Shown here: in pieces, positions 1-7,527 of the stretch
Numbering within the stretch: the stretch's first letter is position 1
Layout: every line of letters begins with the position of its first letter
Assembly (NCBI RefSeq): GCF_030055635.1
Contig: NZ_JASFYM010000001.1
Coordinates: 104,462 to 168,461 of the forward strand
Direction of reading: 5' to 3'
Length of the DNA: 64,000 bases
Source of the DNA: Methanothrix sp.
GTDB lineage: Archaea > Halobacteriota > Methanosarcinia > Methanotrichales > Methanotrichaceae
Program-made: the position numbers and the translations under genes
The notes under the pieces: generated by a model
Seen by the model: the letters and a program-made list of their open reading frames with translations, nothing else
The model's database searches: none
Told to the model about the DNA's origin: nothing

Positions 1-123
1 GACTGTCAGTATCTCGATGCCAACCAGGGAGACCCTGGCCCAGACATCGACCACTATTCCCTTGTCCAGGATCCTGTCGAGAACCTCGGCAAGGCTGGAC
101 GAATCAGGTGTTGATGTCACCAT
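1..123 (-). CDS. gvpA: Gas vesicle structural protein GvpA, copy 1 (cut by window edge)
   Basis: GvpA is the small hydrophobic protein that polymerises into the gas vesicle wall. Only the N-terminal ~41 residues are present; the rest lies left of the window. The visible part is identical to the next copy: a short polar N-terminus, then the first amphipathic helix ([16 protein letters not shown]) and the beta strand [15 protein letters not shown]. The start ATG (reverse of 121-123) follows a purine-rich GAGGTGAAGGAG. The stop codon of copy 2 lies 11 nt upstream, so the two are co-transcribed leftward with copy 2 first. Confidence 0.9.
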   Translation of the reverse strand, partial: MVTSTPDSSSLAEVLDRILDKGIVVDVWARVSLVGIEILTV

Positions 124-134
124 TCTCCTTCACC

Positions 135-359
135 TCACGCAGAAGGTGCTGCGGCTATGGCAGCCTGCTCGATCTTCGCCATCTCCTCGGAGTAGTGGAG
201 GAACGTATCGACGGATGCAACCACCACTCTCGCCTCGACTGTCAGTATCTCGATGCCAACCAGGGAGACCCTGGCCCAGACATCGACCACTATTCCCTTG
301 TCCAGGATCCTGTCGAGAACCTCGGCAAGGCTGGACGAATCAGGTGTTGATGTCACCAT
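135..359 (-). CDS. gvpA: Gas vesicle structural protein GvpA, copy 2
   Basis: Complete 74-residue GvpA, the usual length for the main gas vesicle wall protein. It shows the family order helix-strand-strand-helix: [18 protein letters not shown], then [19 protein letters not shown], then a C-terminal helix and an alanine-rich tail. A GGAGGTGA Shine-Dalgarno sits 6 nt before the ATG. It is the first gene of a leftward unit that continues with an identical copy. A TATA-like CTTATAC on the minus strand near 452-458 could give a ~70-nt leader. The remaining gvp genes (gvpG to gvpF/L) are at 3546-6302 on the other strand, separated by regulatory genes. Confidence 0.95.
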   Translation of the reverse strand: MVTSTPDSSSLAEVLDRILDKGIVVDVWARVSLVGIEILTVEARVVVASVDTFLHYSEEMAKIEQAAIAAAPSA

Positions 360-755
360 TCTCTTTCACCTCCGACAATTCTTTTCTCCAGAGATCTCTT
401 GGAGCATGATGTGTGAGAGCCCTCTTTCCGTTTGTTGCATGAGCCAGTCAGTATAAGGGGGATGATCGAGCTGGGCCCGACTCATCCCCGCAGGAGGCTC
501 TGGCCGTGTCCGACACCCGAGGGCGAAGACGGTATCATTGTAAATTGAGATCATCCAAACAGAGGTATACACTGATGGTTAAAATAAGTTATCATCTGTC
601 TAAAATAGTTTTAAATTTTGTTTCTGCATGTTTTTCCTGGCATTTGTCAACAAGAATATCATCTGATGAAAATTGGTAAACTATAGAAGATCCGGACGCT
701 CATACTGTATATCAAATCCGCATCTGATTCACGATGAAAGCCGGGATGGTGCAGA
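360..755. other. Intergenic control region between gvpA and the response regulator
   Basis: No convincing gene in about 400 bases. It should hold two divergent promoters. Leftward, a minus-strand TATA-like CTTATAC at 452-458 is about 95 bp before gvpA. Rightward, GTATATCAAA at about 705-714 sits roughly 45 bp before the response regulator ATG at 756. The middle (560-690) is AT-rich and could carry further control sites. A 68-codon minus ORF here has no recognisable features and I treat it as chance. Confidence 0.45.
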
Positions 756-1124
756 ATGAGGATACTGGTGGTCGATGATGCTCCTTTCATAGTGAGGGCG
801 CTTAGGGATGCCCTCGAAACACGGGGTTTTGAGGTTCACGATGTGCAGAGCGGCGAGGAGGCACTCTCAGTCTACCGCGATCTCATGCCAGATGTGGTAT
901 TGATGGATATTCTCATGCCAGGCATGAATGGAATATCAGTCACACAGGAGATCGTGAAAATAGACCCATCTGCCAATATCATCGTGATAACCGCGATAGG
1001 CAAGCCTGGGCTGGAGAAGGAGTGTATGGATGCAGGCGCGAGGGGTTTTCTTCTGAAGCCATTCAGGATGCAGGATCTACTGGATCTCATTGATTCTCTC
1101 CCGAGAAGAGGCGATGAGCAGTGA
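756..1124 (+). CDS. Response regulator, receiver domain only (CheY-like)
   Basis: Single-domain receiver of 122 residues, a phospho-acceptor that would be phosphorylated on aspartate by a histidine kinase. Visible features are the acidic pair D7-D8, phospho-acceptor D51 in VLMDILMPGMNG, switch T79 in VITA, and K101 in the FLLKPF motif. There is no output domain, so it must act by protein contact. It is the first gene between the two gas vesicle blocks. The following open frame is the tail of a histidine kinase that is now broken, so its cognate kinase may have been lost or be encoded elsewhere. A link to gas vesicle control is inference from position. Confidence 0.93.
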   Translation: MRILVVDDAPFIVRALRDALETRGFEVHDVQSGEEALSVYRDLMPDVVLMDILMPGMNGISVTQEIVKIDPSANIIVITAIGKPGLEKECMDAGARGFLLKPFRMQDLLDLIDSLPRRGDEQ

Positions 1125-1311
1125 GAGGGTTAGGAAGTTCTTTGTGATGAGCAACGAGGCGAGTGCAGATATGAGCATGGGTCTCGGCCTCTCCATAGCA
1201 GAGGATATTGTGGAGGCACATGGTGGACGGATGTGGTTCGAGAGCAGGGTCGGCTAGGGGAGCACATTCTGCCGCACTCTCCCTTGTGGTCAGAATGCTG
1301 AGCATTCTTAA
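1114..1311 (+). pseudogene. Histidine kinase C-terminal remnant with an in-frame stop
   Basis: The frame opening at ATG 1114, overlapping the response regulator stop, encodes the end of a HATPase_c domain: the G2-type motif GLGLSIAEDIVEAHGG and then MWFESRVG, ended by TAG at 1255-1257. Reading on in the same frame gives GSTFCRTLP, the expected continuation of the motif seen in kinases as VGKGSTFxxTLP. The stop therefore replaces the usual lysine codon (AAG to TAG would do it). The dimerisation helix, H-box and N-box are missing. I see a truncated relic left after deletion and mutation of a kinase once coded with the response regulator. Confidence 0.8.
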
Positions 1312-1936
1312 TATCTTCAGAAGAAAGCCCAGGGTGGTGCCACTCACCGAGCCTGTGAGCATGCGCATATCCAGGGAGCTATCTCGTGGCTCAGCTTATC
1401 TGATCAGGGAGAAAACGCCTGAGCTCAGCTTCCAGATCTTCTCGTCGCTTGTAAAAGGGCAGTGTGCGAGCTGCGAGCATCCTGATGCGTTTAACTGCGA
1501 GAGCATAGGTTGTGAAGAATGTACCCTCAAATGCCCGTGCAAGAGCTGCAGCCAGAAGAGAGCGCAAGGGCTCTGCTTCACCACCCAGCATCCTGAGCAG
1601 ATCAGAAACAGGTATGTGCTTCAGACCACGCCGATCTTCTGGATCAGCAGGCATGGCGAGAGTCAGATGGCCGTAAATAACCTGGAGATAATGGCGGATA
1701 TAACTGCCAGGTTCCTAGAGAAGAGCCACAACCCTGTGATTCTCCTGGATGGTCTGGAGCTTCTTGTGGTCATGAACGGCTTTGTCCAGGTCATCAGGTT
1801 TCTGCGCGACATAATGGAGATGGTTTTCATAAGCAGAGGGATACTGATTGTTCCTGTGAACCCATCCGCACTCTCCGCGAAGGAGATGGCGCTGATAGAG
1901 AGGGATATGCAGGAGATACCCGCAGGATGGAACTGA
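1295..1936 (+). CDS. DUF835 protein with cysteine-rich insertion
   Basis: 213 residues when started at ATG 1295; an upstream TTG frame only covers the kinase relic. The C-terminal half matches DUF835, a domain of archaeal signalling proteins: TTPIFWISRHGE, then VILLDGLELLVVMNGF, then GILIVPVNPSAL and ALIERDMQEIPAGW. Between the usual SYLI/LVKG and GLCFTTQHPEQIR segments sits about 34 extra residues with eight cysteines (C57, C60, C68, C73, C76, C80, C82, C85; C94 belongs to the normal GLC motif). That spacing suggests bound zinc or an iron-sulfur cluster. No DNA-binding domain is seen. It sits among regulators inside the gas vesicle region; a sensor role is inference. Confidence 0.8.
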   Translation: MLSILNIFRRKPRVVPLTEPVSMRISRELSRGSAYLIREKTPELSFQIFSSLVKGQCASCEHPDAFNCESIGCEECTLKCPCKSCSQKRAQGLCFTTQHPEQIRNRYVLQTTPIFWISRHGESQMAVNNLEIMADITARFLEKSHNPVILLDGLELLVVMNGFVQVIRFLRDIMEMVFISRGILIVPVNPSALSAKEMALIERDMQEIPAGWN

Positions 1937-2252
1937 AGGTTCTGCACTTTAGCGCATCACTGAGATCGGCAGCATATGAATTTGGGATCATGCGGTACCG
2001 GCCATCAAATGCCGATTCCTGACTTAGTCAGTTAGTCGAGACACCACCTCAGGTGCACCGCACCGACTGCTGCATCAGATCGCGCAAAGATCTGTTCAGT
2101 TGTGACCAGAGTTAATGCTGCAAATAAGAACCAGATGCAATCAAGGCTGTCTTTCTGATATGGAGATCTGATTAACTAAATCAAAATTGTTTCGAATCTT
2201 GAGAGATCGAGCATATCTTAAATACGTAACAAAGATAAGTATTTAGATCACT
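1937..2252. other. Intergenic region ahead of the padR-like gene
   Basis: About 316 bases with no gene. The last 40 bp hold an AT-rich promoter and an inverted repeat (separate entry). Upstream, I see no repeat or structured RNA. Confidence 0.4.
2212..2252 (+). promoter_or_regulatory. TATA promoter with likely PadR autoregulatory site
   Basis: ATATCTTAAATA (about 2212-2223) is a good archaeal TATA element 30-40 bp before ATG 2253, implying a very short or absent leader. AAATAC (2220-2225) and GTATTT (2239-2244) form an inverted repeat around the expected start site. PadR regulators commonly bind such ATAC/GTAT dyads. The related ATAAGTAT half-site occurs here at 2235-2242 and again in the palindrome before the subtilase gene at 9375-9395. 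Confidence 0.5.
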
Positions 2253-2642
2253 ATGTCTCTAGCATCTGTGGGAGGGGCTCTGATAGAAGAAACAAACCGC
2301 GGGCAGGATGACCGGGAGGAGATCCTGAGCAGGTTCGTGAAGCCGAACAAGGATATACTCATACTCTCCATACTAGGAGAGCGGCCGATGTGCGGCTACG
2401 ACCTCATCAAGGAGATATACAGGAGGTACAACGTCCTCCTGAGCCAGGGCGCTGTTTACCCCCTCCTATACTCGATGGAGGCGGAGGGTATTCTGAGAGC
2501 AGAGTACAGCAGAGGGAATATGAGGACAAAGTTCTACACCCTGACACCCAAGGGGCAAGAGGTGATGAGAAGTAAGATCGGGAACATGGTGTATGCTCTG
2601 GAGTACCTGCTGTCATATCTGAAGGGATCATGCTTAGGATGA
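2253..2642 (+). CDS. PadR-family transcriptional regulator
   Basis: 129 residues. The core (about 31-105) is a PadR winged helix: ILILSILGERPMCGYDLIKE, LSQGAVYPLLYSMEAEGIL, and the wing TKFYTLTPKGQEVM. The C-terminal helix LEYLLSYL would dimerise. PadR proteins are usually repressors that bind palindromes near their own promoters, and such a dyad lies just upstream. The gene overlaps the following KaiC-like ATPase gene, so the two are translated together, a pair known from methanogen signalling loci. Position between the two gvp blocks suggests, but does not prove, control of gas vesicle or cell-surface genes. Confidence 0.9.
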   Translation: MSLASVGGALIEETNRGQDDREEILSRFVKPNKDILILSILGERPMCGYDLIKEIYRRYNVLLSQGAVYPLLYSMEAEGILRAEYSRGNMRTKFYTLTPKGQEVMRSKIGNMVYALEYLLSYLKGSCLG

Positions 2643-3325
2643 GCGTTGAAGGACTGGACCGTGTCCTCGAGGCAGATCCGCCTGCTGGCTCAGTTCTGCT
2701 GGTCACCGGAGGTGAGGGCACACTGAAGTCCAGCCTGGTGCTTGCAATGATGTCCCGGTACCTCGAGGGCAGCGCGGAGCACGGACTTTACGCGAGCCTG
2801 GAACAGACGAGGGACAGCCATCTCAAAAACATGGAGAGCATCGGGATAAGATGGCATGAGAACCTCCACATCTTCGACTACAGAGATATGCGGGTGGAAT
2901 GGAAGGATCACAGCCTGGACATGTTCAGCATGACGAAGGACGTCCTGGATACATACATCGACAGGTACCGTGACCTCACGCTCTTCGCCATGGATTCCCT
3001 GAACGCCCTCTACGCCCTCTCCCCCAAAGCAAACCTCCGCAGAAACATTTACGATTTTCTGACCGCGCTCAGGGACAGGGGCCTCACATCCATTCTCATA
3101 CTCGAGACAGGGGGTGACGCCGAAAAGGGTGGCGAGAGGTTTCTCTCAGATGGCATCATAGAGCTGGGTGTGATTGAGAGCTACGATGGCGTTAAGAGGT
3201 ACCTGCAGATCAGAAAGATGCGCGGTGCGAGACATCAGATGGAGAAGCACCATCTTGTCGTGAAGCCAGGCGGCCTTGAGGTCCTAGGGCCGATATACGG
3301 CCCATCCATTACTTCGTGTGGATAG
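2630..3325 (+). CDS. KaiC/RecA-like ATPase, single domain
   Basis: 231 residues from ATG 2630; ATG 2639, whose ATGA overlaps the padR stop, is an equally possible start. Walker A is GGEGTLKSSL at about 27-36 and a Walker B-like segment is LTLFAMDSLNAL. The end carries the KaiC-type strand pattern IIELGVIESYDGVKRYLQIRKMRG. There is one ATPase domain, not the doubled domain of cyanobacterial KaiC. GvpD of haloarchaeal gas vesicle clusters also has a P-loop and modulates the gvp activator, so a GvpD-like role here is attractive but is inference from context. Translation is coupled to the PadR regulator. Confidence 0.85.
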   Translation: MLRMSVEGLDRVLEADPPAGSVLLVTGGEGTLKSSLVLAMMSRYLEGSAEHGLYASLEQTRDSHLKNMESIGIRWHENLHIFDYRDMRVEWKDHSLDMFSMTKDVLDTYIDRYRDLTLFAMDSLNALYALSPKANLRRNIYDFLTALRDRGLTSILILETGGDAEKGGERFLSDGIIELGVIESYDGVKRYLQIRKMRGARHQMEKHHLVVKPGGLEVLGPIYGPSITSCG

Positions 3326-3545
3326 GGTTCCAGCCCCAGCACGTGAGATCCGGGGAGCAGATCCGGTAAGGTACCGACCGGATTGAGGCATTCGGATGCT
3401 GCATCTATGATCGGCATCTTCACTTTCTCTCAGACTCTGAGAATTATCCCGACAAATTCCATGAGAAATATTACGAAAATATTTCAGACAGATGATAAGG
3501 TATTTTTCTATTCGATTTGAAGATACTCTCAGGAGGTCCTGCTGG

Positions 3546-3794
3546 TTGTTCATCATAGACGATCTTCTTCTGAGGAGCATCGGTATTTCCGTCCCGGGCC
3601 TGGATCTGATCTGGACGCTGGAGCAGATCAGAGGATACGCTCAGCGCGAGCTGTACAATCCTGAGCGGATCAGGAATCAGATAAAGGAGATCAGGCTGCT
3701 GTATGAGTTCGGAGAGATGAGCCGTGAGGAGTACGTGGAGAGGTCTGAGCAGCTGATGCAGCGGCTCAGGATAGCGGAGAAGATGGAGAGGTGA
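3546..3794 (+). CDS. gvpG: Gas vesicle protein GvpG
   Basis: 82 residues starting at TTG 3546, chosen because AGGAGGT (3531-3537) lies 8 nt upstream and because the family begins with FIIDDLLL. The longer ATG frame at 3492 would add an unrelated N-terminus and bury the ribosome site. The rest fits GvpG: IWTLEQIRGYAQREL, then IRLLYEFGEMSREEYVERSEQL, a charged helical pair. GvpG is a minor, essential assembly protein of gas vesicles. First of five closely packed gvp genes. Confidence 0.85.
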   Translation: MFIIDDLLLRSIGISVPGLDLIWTLEQIRGYAQRELYNPERIRNQIKEIRLLYEFGEMSREEYVERSEQLMQRLRIAEKMER

Positions 3795-3864
3795 TCTGCG
3801 GGACGAAGTGTGGATATCAACGGCTCTGTGTGCCAATCAGAGCCTTCTGACTGGAGGAGAATTG

Positions 3865-4245
3865 ATGGTACTTCCTGAGAAAAATTCGGACCGTGGGCTG
3901 GCCGGCGCGATCGACCGGATACTCGACAAGGGTCTGGTCATCAACGCGGACATCACAGTCTCTGTGGCCGGGGTTGAGCTGCTGGGAATTAAGGTGAGGG
4001 CTGCGCTCGCATCATTCGAGACCGCTGCTAAATACGGCCTGGAGTTCCCATCTGGGATCCGCTGCGAGACTGCTGCATGGCAGGAGGCGATGCTCGATAA
4101 GGAGGAATGCCCGCAGTGCGGGAAGAAGGTGCAGCGCGAGGAGCTGATGCACGAGTGCTGCCCGTGGTGTGGATGGACGAGTGCACTCGCGAGGGATCGG
4201 ATGCTGAAGATGCCTTTTGTTTTGAAGGACGATTATGGAACCTGA
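3865..4245 (+). CDS. gvpJ: GvpJ/GvpM-type gas vesicle protein with C-terminal zinc ribbon
   Basis: 126 residues from ATG 3865, 5 nt after GGAGGAG. Residues about 10-60 are a GvpA-family module (GLAGAIDRILDKGLVINADI, SVAGVELLGIKVRAALAS), the type found in minor wall proteins GvpJ and GvpM. Residues 80-104 form a zinc ribbon: C82PQC85, then C98C99PWC102 before GW. GvpJ/M proteins usually end in short helices, so a metal-binding tail is unusual and may mediate assembly contacts. It overlaps the next gvp gene by 11 nt. The gvpJ label is by family; J and M cannot be told apart safely here. Confidence 0.82.
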   Translation: MVLPEKNSDRGLAGAIDRILDKGLVINADITVSVAGVELLGIKVRAALASFETAAKYGLEFPSGIRCETAAWQEAMLDKEECPQCGKKVQREELMHECCPWCGWTSALARDRMLKMPFVLKDDYGT

Positions 4246-4927
4246 TAGATGCACAAACGCGGGCTTGGTCGATCTCCTGGACAGGATACTAACCAAGGGG
4301 GTCGTGCTGAACGCAGATGTCATAATCTCAGTTGCAGGGGTGCCTCTGCTTGGCCTCAACCTCAGGGCTGCGCTTGCGGGAATGGACACCATGATCAGGT
4401 ATGGCATATGGAGGGACTGGGATGCAGCTCAGAGAGCATGGGCGGCGGAGCAGCAGAGGCTAAAGGCGCTTAGCACGAATTTTCTGCTCAGGGGAGAGGA
4501 TATACGTCTCAGGACCTTTGGCTCGTACTGGTATTCTCATGGAATCTACCAGGCCTGGAGGCCTGGAGACGTGTGCGTGACGAACAGACGTATAATCGTT
4601 TGCAGAAAGGAGCCCCCTGATCTCCTGTTTGCAGCATATTACGAGGATATAGAGCGTTTTGCCCTGGAAAAGGGAGAGGTTGTCGCGAAGATGGAGACGG
4701 ATGTCCTGCGCATCTGCCTGAAAGACGGCACCGTGGCAAAGATCCATTCAGCAGAGATCCATGCCCTGAGAGATGCTGCAGAGCGTGAGATGCGCTCTCT
4801 CCGGTTGCTCCAGGATGCTGGGCCGGATGAACTCTATTCAGAGCATCTCACACCTCCAGAAATCCCCTCAAACATGAGCGCGACCTCCAGCGCGAAGAGC
4901 CAGATGGAATGCAAAATGCTGAGATGA
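4235..4927 (+). CDS. GvpM/GvpJ-type gas vesicle protein with GRAM/PH-like extension
   Basis: 230 residues. The N-terminus (about 9-60) is a second GvpA-family module: GLVDLLDRILTKGVVLNADV then SVAGVPLLGLNLRAALAG. After a linker, residues about 85-170 look like a bacterial PH/GRAM-type beta domain: RGEDIRLRTFGSYWYSH, WRPGDVCVTNRRIIVCR, YYEDIERFALEKG, then DVLRICLKDGTVAKIHS. The pattern 'translator of signal, V-T-N-R-R-I-I-V' is typical of those folds. The last ~40 residues look disordered. I know of no standard GvpM with such a tail; it may anchor vesicle nuclei to lipid or to other proteins. This is inference. Confidence 0.75.
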   Translation: MEPDRCTNAGLVDLLDRILTKGVVLNADVIISVAGVPLLGLNLRAALAGMDTMIRYGIWRDWDAAQRAWAAEQQRLKALSTNFLLRGEDIRLRTFGSYWYSHGIYQAWRPGDVCVTNRRIIVCRKEPPDLLFAAYYEDIERFALEKGEVVAKMETDVLRICLKDGTVAKIHSAEIHALRDAAEREMRSLRLLQDAGPDELYSEHLTPPEIPSNMSATSSAKSQMECKMLR

Positions 4928-4945
4928 GCAGCGGGAGCATGATAA

Positions 4946-5263
4946 ATGACCATCAATATCGATGAGAGCAACCTGAAGCATGGCATTCTTGGATTGGTCG
5001 TAGCGCTTGTCGAGGTGATACGGGATGCCCTCCGTATACAGGCATTGAGGCGCATGGAGTCGGGTGTTCTGACCGAGGAGGAGGTAAACAGGCTCGGCGA
5101 GGCGCTGATGGAGCTCGATATCGCCATAGACGAAATCAAAAGAGAGCATGGGGTGACAGAATCAGTAAAGGCGGTACGCGACGGTCTGGATGAGATCGTC
5201 GATGACGTACTCGATCGGATGCTGAACCCTGAGAGGTGGGAGGAGGCGCATGAAGGAAAGTGA
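4946..5263 (+). CDS. gvpK: Gas vesicle protein GvpK
   Basis: 105 residues with the full GvpK signature: LKHGILGLVVALVEVIRDAL, then QALRRMESGVLTEEEVNRLG and ALMELDIAIDEIKREHGV. GvpK is a small, mostly helical accessory protein required for vesicle formation. It follows the GRAM-tailed gene by 18 nt and overlaps gvpF/L by 14 nt, so it belongs to the same rightward operon. Confidence 0.9.
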   Translation: MTINIDESNLKHGILGLVVALVEVIRDALRIQALRRMESGVLTEEEVNRLGEALMELDIAIDEIKREHGVTESVKAVRDGLDEIVDDVLDRMLNPERWEEAHEGK

Positions 5264-6302
5264 TCTGAGGAATGCGATCGCGGAGATGGTCAGGGCTGAG
5301 ATCAAAGCGATCGGCGACGAGCTGGCTCCCGTGATATCAGAGGTGGTGCGAGCGGAGCTCATACCAGCACTCAGAGCTTCGATAAGAGATGCGGTACTCA
5401 AAGAGCTGAGCGGCTGTGCATCATATGGTGAAGCTGAGAGTGGTGATATCCGTGAAGGCGTCCCTCAGATCACTTTCCAGGAACCCGATGAGATTAAAAA
5501 AGAGACATCGGGAAAAGATGCAGCTGTGGTGGCTGTGCACTCGAATGAGAATGGGCTCTACCTCTACTGCCTTGCTGATGCGAGCGTGTCCACAGCATTG
5601 GGATGCATGGGTATCGATGGATGTGAGGTGTACACCATCGCGCACGAGGGGGTATCAGCGGTAGTTCACAGCTGCCCGCTGGAGCCGTACAGGAGTGATG
5701 ATGAGGAGACCGTGAAGAGATGGGTCAAGGCACACCAGCAGGTGGTTGATCTGGCAGCCGAGAGGTTTGGGACTGTGATGCCGTTCGGCTTCGATACGAT
5801 AATAGCGCCTAAGGAATCCTGCACTGCAGAGGAAGTTCTGAAGAGATGGATCTCTGATGAGCTCGATGAGATAAGGAGAAAGATGGAGAGGATAAGGGGC
5901 AGGAAGGAGTACGGAGTTCAGATATTCTACGATCCTGCAGTTTTCAGCGAGAGGATCGAAAATGAGAGTGAGGATGTGCGGAGAATCAAAGAGGAGATGT
6001 CATCAAAGCCTCCAGGTGTTGCGTACATGTACAGGCAGAGGCTCGAGGCGGCTGTGAGGAGGGAGCTGGATGAGCTCATGGGCACGTATTTCAAAGAGTT
6101 TTATGAAAGAATTCGGGGTAACGCTGAGGACATAAAGGTGGAGAAGGTCAGGAAATCCGACGGCAACATGGTGATGATGATGAACCTATCTGTGCTTGCC
6201 AGCGATGAGAAGGCTCTCGGCCAGGTGCTGGACGAAATAGCTGCAGAGCCCGGGATCTCGGTCTGCTTCACGGGGCCATGGCAGCCGTATTCATTTGTAT
6301 GA
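5250..6302 (+). CDS. gvpF: Gas vesicle protein GvpF/GvpL with N-terminal helical extension
   Basis: 350 residues. The GvpF/L domain begins at about residue 100 (GLYLYCLADA) and runs to the end, with VVHSCPLEPYR, the helix VKRWVKAHQQVVDLAAERFG, VMPFGFDTII, and the closing CFTGPWQPYSFV, all typical of this family. Residues 1-90 are extra: two charged amphipathic helices (AIAEMVRAEIKAIGDELAPV, ISEVVRAELIPALRASIRDA) and a polar linker. GvpF/L proteins bind GvpA and help nucleate the vesicle. It is the last gene of the gvpG-to-gvpF unit; whether F or L is meant cannot be decided. Confidence 0.88.
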   Translation: MKESDLRNAIAEMVRAEIKAIGDELAPVISEVVRAELIPALRASIRDAVLKELSGCASYGEAESGDIREGVPQITFQEPDEIKKETSGKDAAVVAVHSNENGLYLYCLADASVSTALGCMGIDGCEVYTIAHEGVSAVVHSCPLEPYRSDDEETVKRWVKAHQQVVDLAAERFGTVMPFGFDTIIAPKESCTAEEVLKRWISDELDEIRRKMERIRGRKEYGVQIFYDPAVFSERIENESEDVRRIKEEMSSKPPGVAYMYRQRLEAAVRRELDELMGTYFKEFYERIRGNAEDIKVEKVRKSDGNMVMMMNLSVLASDEKALGQVLDEIAAEPGISVCFTGPWQPYSFV

Positions 6303-6680
6303 ACTTCAAATCCTGCATGCAGAGGACTCGTTTGAATCACTGAAGAGACAGGCTCAATACCCAACGGCATGAGTTCCGTGGGGTCAAATGCCATTGATCT
6401 CAATGAACAAGTACACGAACCAGAACTCCCACAATGGCAGAAGGTCTAACTGACCATGTGTGGACACTAAAAGAACTTATGATGTTTCGGATACCAATTC
6501 AATGAATCAAGTACACGACCCAGCAACCCGTCTGCACAAAATTCAAGTTGTCGATCACATAGGAGCGAAGACGATAGCACCTCCGCCTCATCGCGAGGGT
6601 CCTATCTCCCGGCCGGATTCAGCTGGTGTTCAACCTTACCGATCGCTCCTGGCGAGGGCATCGTCTTCCTGATTTACCGG
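6303..6680. other. Intergenic region with a short direct repeat
   Basis: About 380 bases between convergent genes (gvpF/L and the lamin-tail gene). It holds two copies of a ~30-bp motif spaced exactly 100 bp apart (6391-6430 and 6494-6530) and otherwise no credible gene. A frame at 6460-6672 has no signal, motif or ribosome site. Confidence 0.4.
6391..6530. repeat. Pair of short direct repeats (third relative at 51261-51290)
   Basis: CAATGAACAAGTACACGA (6401-6418) and CAATGAATCAAGTACACGA-type sequence (6500-6518) are near-identical, with similar flanks (CCAT/CCAATTC before, CCAG after). A more diverged relative, TGATTCAACTACACGACC, is at 51271-51288. They may be worn ends of a mobile element. 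Confidence 0.4.
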
Positions 6681-7139
6681 TTATACCTTGACCGATATCG
6701 TGTTCGGCGCGCCCATCGTGCCCATCATGTACCCCCAGTCGCCTGCTGTATCTGTGTCGCGCCCGTCCGGGTACCTCCCCCACGTCATATCGTTCGCGAG
6801 CGTGTCTGTTCTGAGAGGAGATTCATCCACGATATTCCCGGCATCATCGATGAGCTGGACCGCGCCGCTGTTGTTGTGCATCCACTCCTTCCTGCCGGGG
6901 GCGACGTAGAAGCCGTGCGGCTCGATCAAGACGCCCTCCGGTATGCAGATCTCGCCGATCCAGCTTTCATCCATTATCCTCACGCACCATCCGCCGATCA
7001 TGACGCTCTCGTTCCCGGTGTTGTAGAGCTCAACCCACTCGCCCGAGCCCTCCGGCGGGCCGAGCTCCACCTCGTTCAGAACCACATCTGCTGCGCTGCA
7101 GCACGACAGAATCGATACCAGTATGATAATAGCTCTCAT
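6681..7139 (-). CDS. Secreted lamin-tail domain (LTD) protein
   Basis: 152 residues from the ATG at 7139, 8 nt after GAGGAG; a GTG at 7145 leaves no room for that ribosome site. A short signal peptide (MRAIIILVSILSCCSAAD) is followed by one lamin-tail domain: VVLNEVELGPPEGSGEWVEL, YNTGNESVMIGGWCVR, the glycine-rich strand pattern, and WGRYPDGRDTDTAGDW near the end. LTD domains in prokaryotes are exported, often attached to nucleases or surface proteins; here the domain is alone. Function unknown; probably a cell-surface binding module. Confidence 0.8.
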   Translation of the reverse strand: MRAIIILVSILSCCSAADVVLNEVELGPPEGSGEWVELYNTGNESVMIGGWCVRIMDESWIGEICIPEGVLIEPHGFYVAPGRKEWMHNNSGAVQLIDDAGNIVDESPLRTDTLANDMTWGRYPDGRDTDTAGDWGYMMGTMGAPNTISVKV

Positions 7140-7527
7140 GATCACATCTCCTCAGGCCATGCTTATTATAGGTGCGCCTCAGGGATGCGCAGAACTGCAG
7201 TGGTGCAAGCGACAGGGCCAATACAGCTCCAGCGACCTGGAGCGCCTGCCGGACCTTCCTGGTCGTGGATGTATCGCCAGAGTTTCTATTAAGCGATGCT
7301 AAAGCCATTCAAATCGTGACAGCTCATCTCGAACTCCTCCAGGAGCTGGTGGAGAACACTTCCACCGGCAGGAGGTGGATCAGCTGAGCAGCTTGGAGAA
7401 TCCGGCTGTCAGATCGATCCTTCATGTTGAGCAGACGGTGCTCTGTATTGCGCGCACCACCCCCTGCATGTTTCGACCCTGTCGCGGCCATCCAGCCCTT
7501 CAGAAAAGAGGGGCTGCCAGGAGACGG
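7140..7527. other. Intergenic region between two leftward secreted-protein genes
   Basis: About 390 bases with no gene found. A minus-strand CCTATAATAAGC near 7160-7172 is a likely TATA element for the lamin-tail gene. The rest shows no clear repeat or RNA. Confidence 0.35.

Noticed and set aside
366-572. 68-codon frame upstream of gvpA
   Set aside because: It covers the gvpA promoter region and has no recognisable features.
2630-3325. Calling this gene KaiC or GvpD outright
   Set aside because: One RecA-like domain of 231 residues; KaiC proper has two and haloarchaeal GvpD is more than twice as long. Labelled KaiC-like only.
6460-6672. 70-codon frame between convergent genes
   Set aside because: No motif, no signal peptide and no ribosome site; it overlaps a direct repeat.
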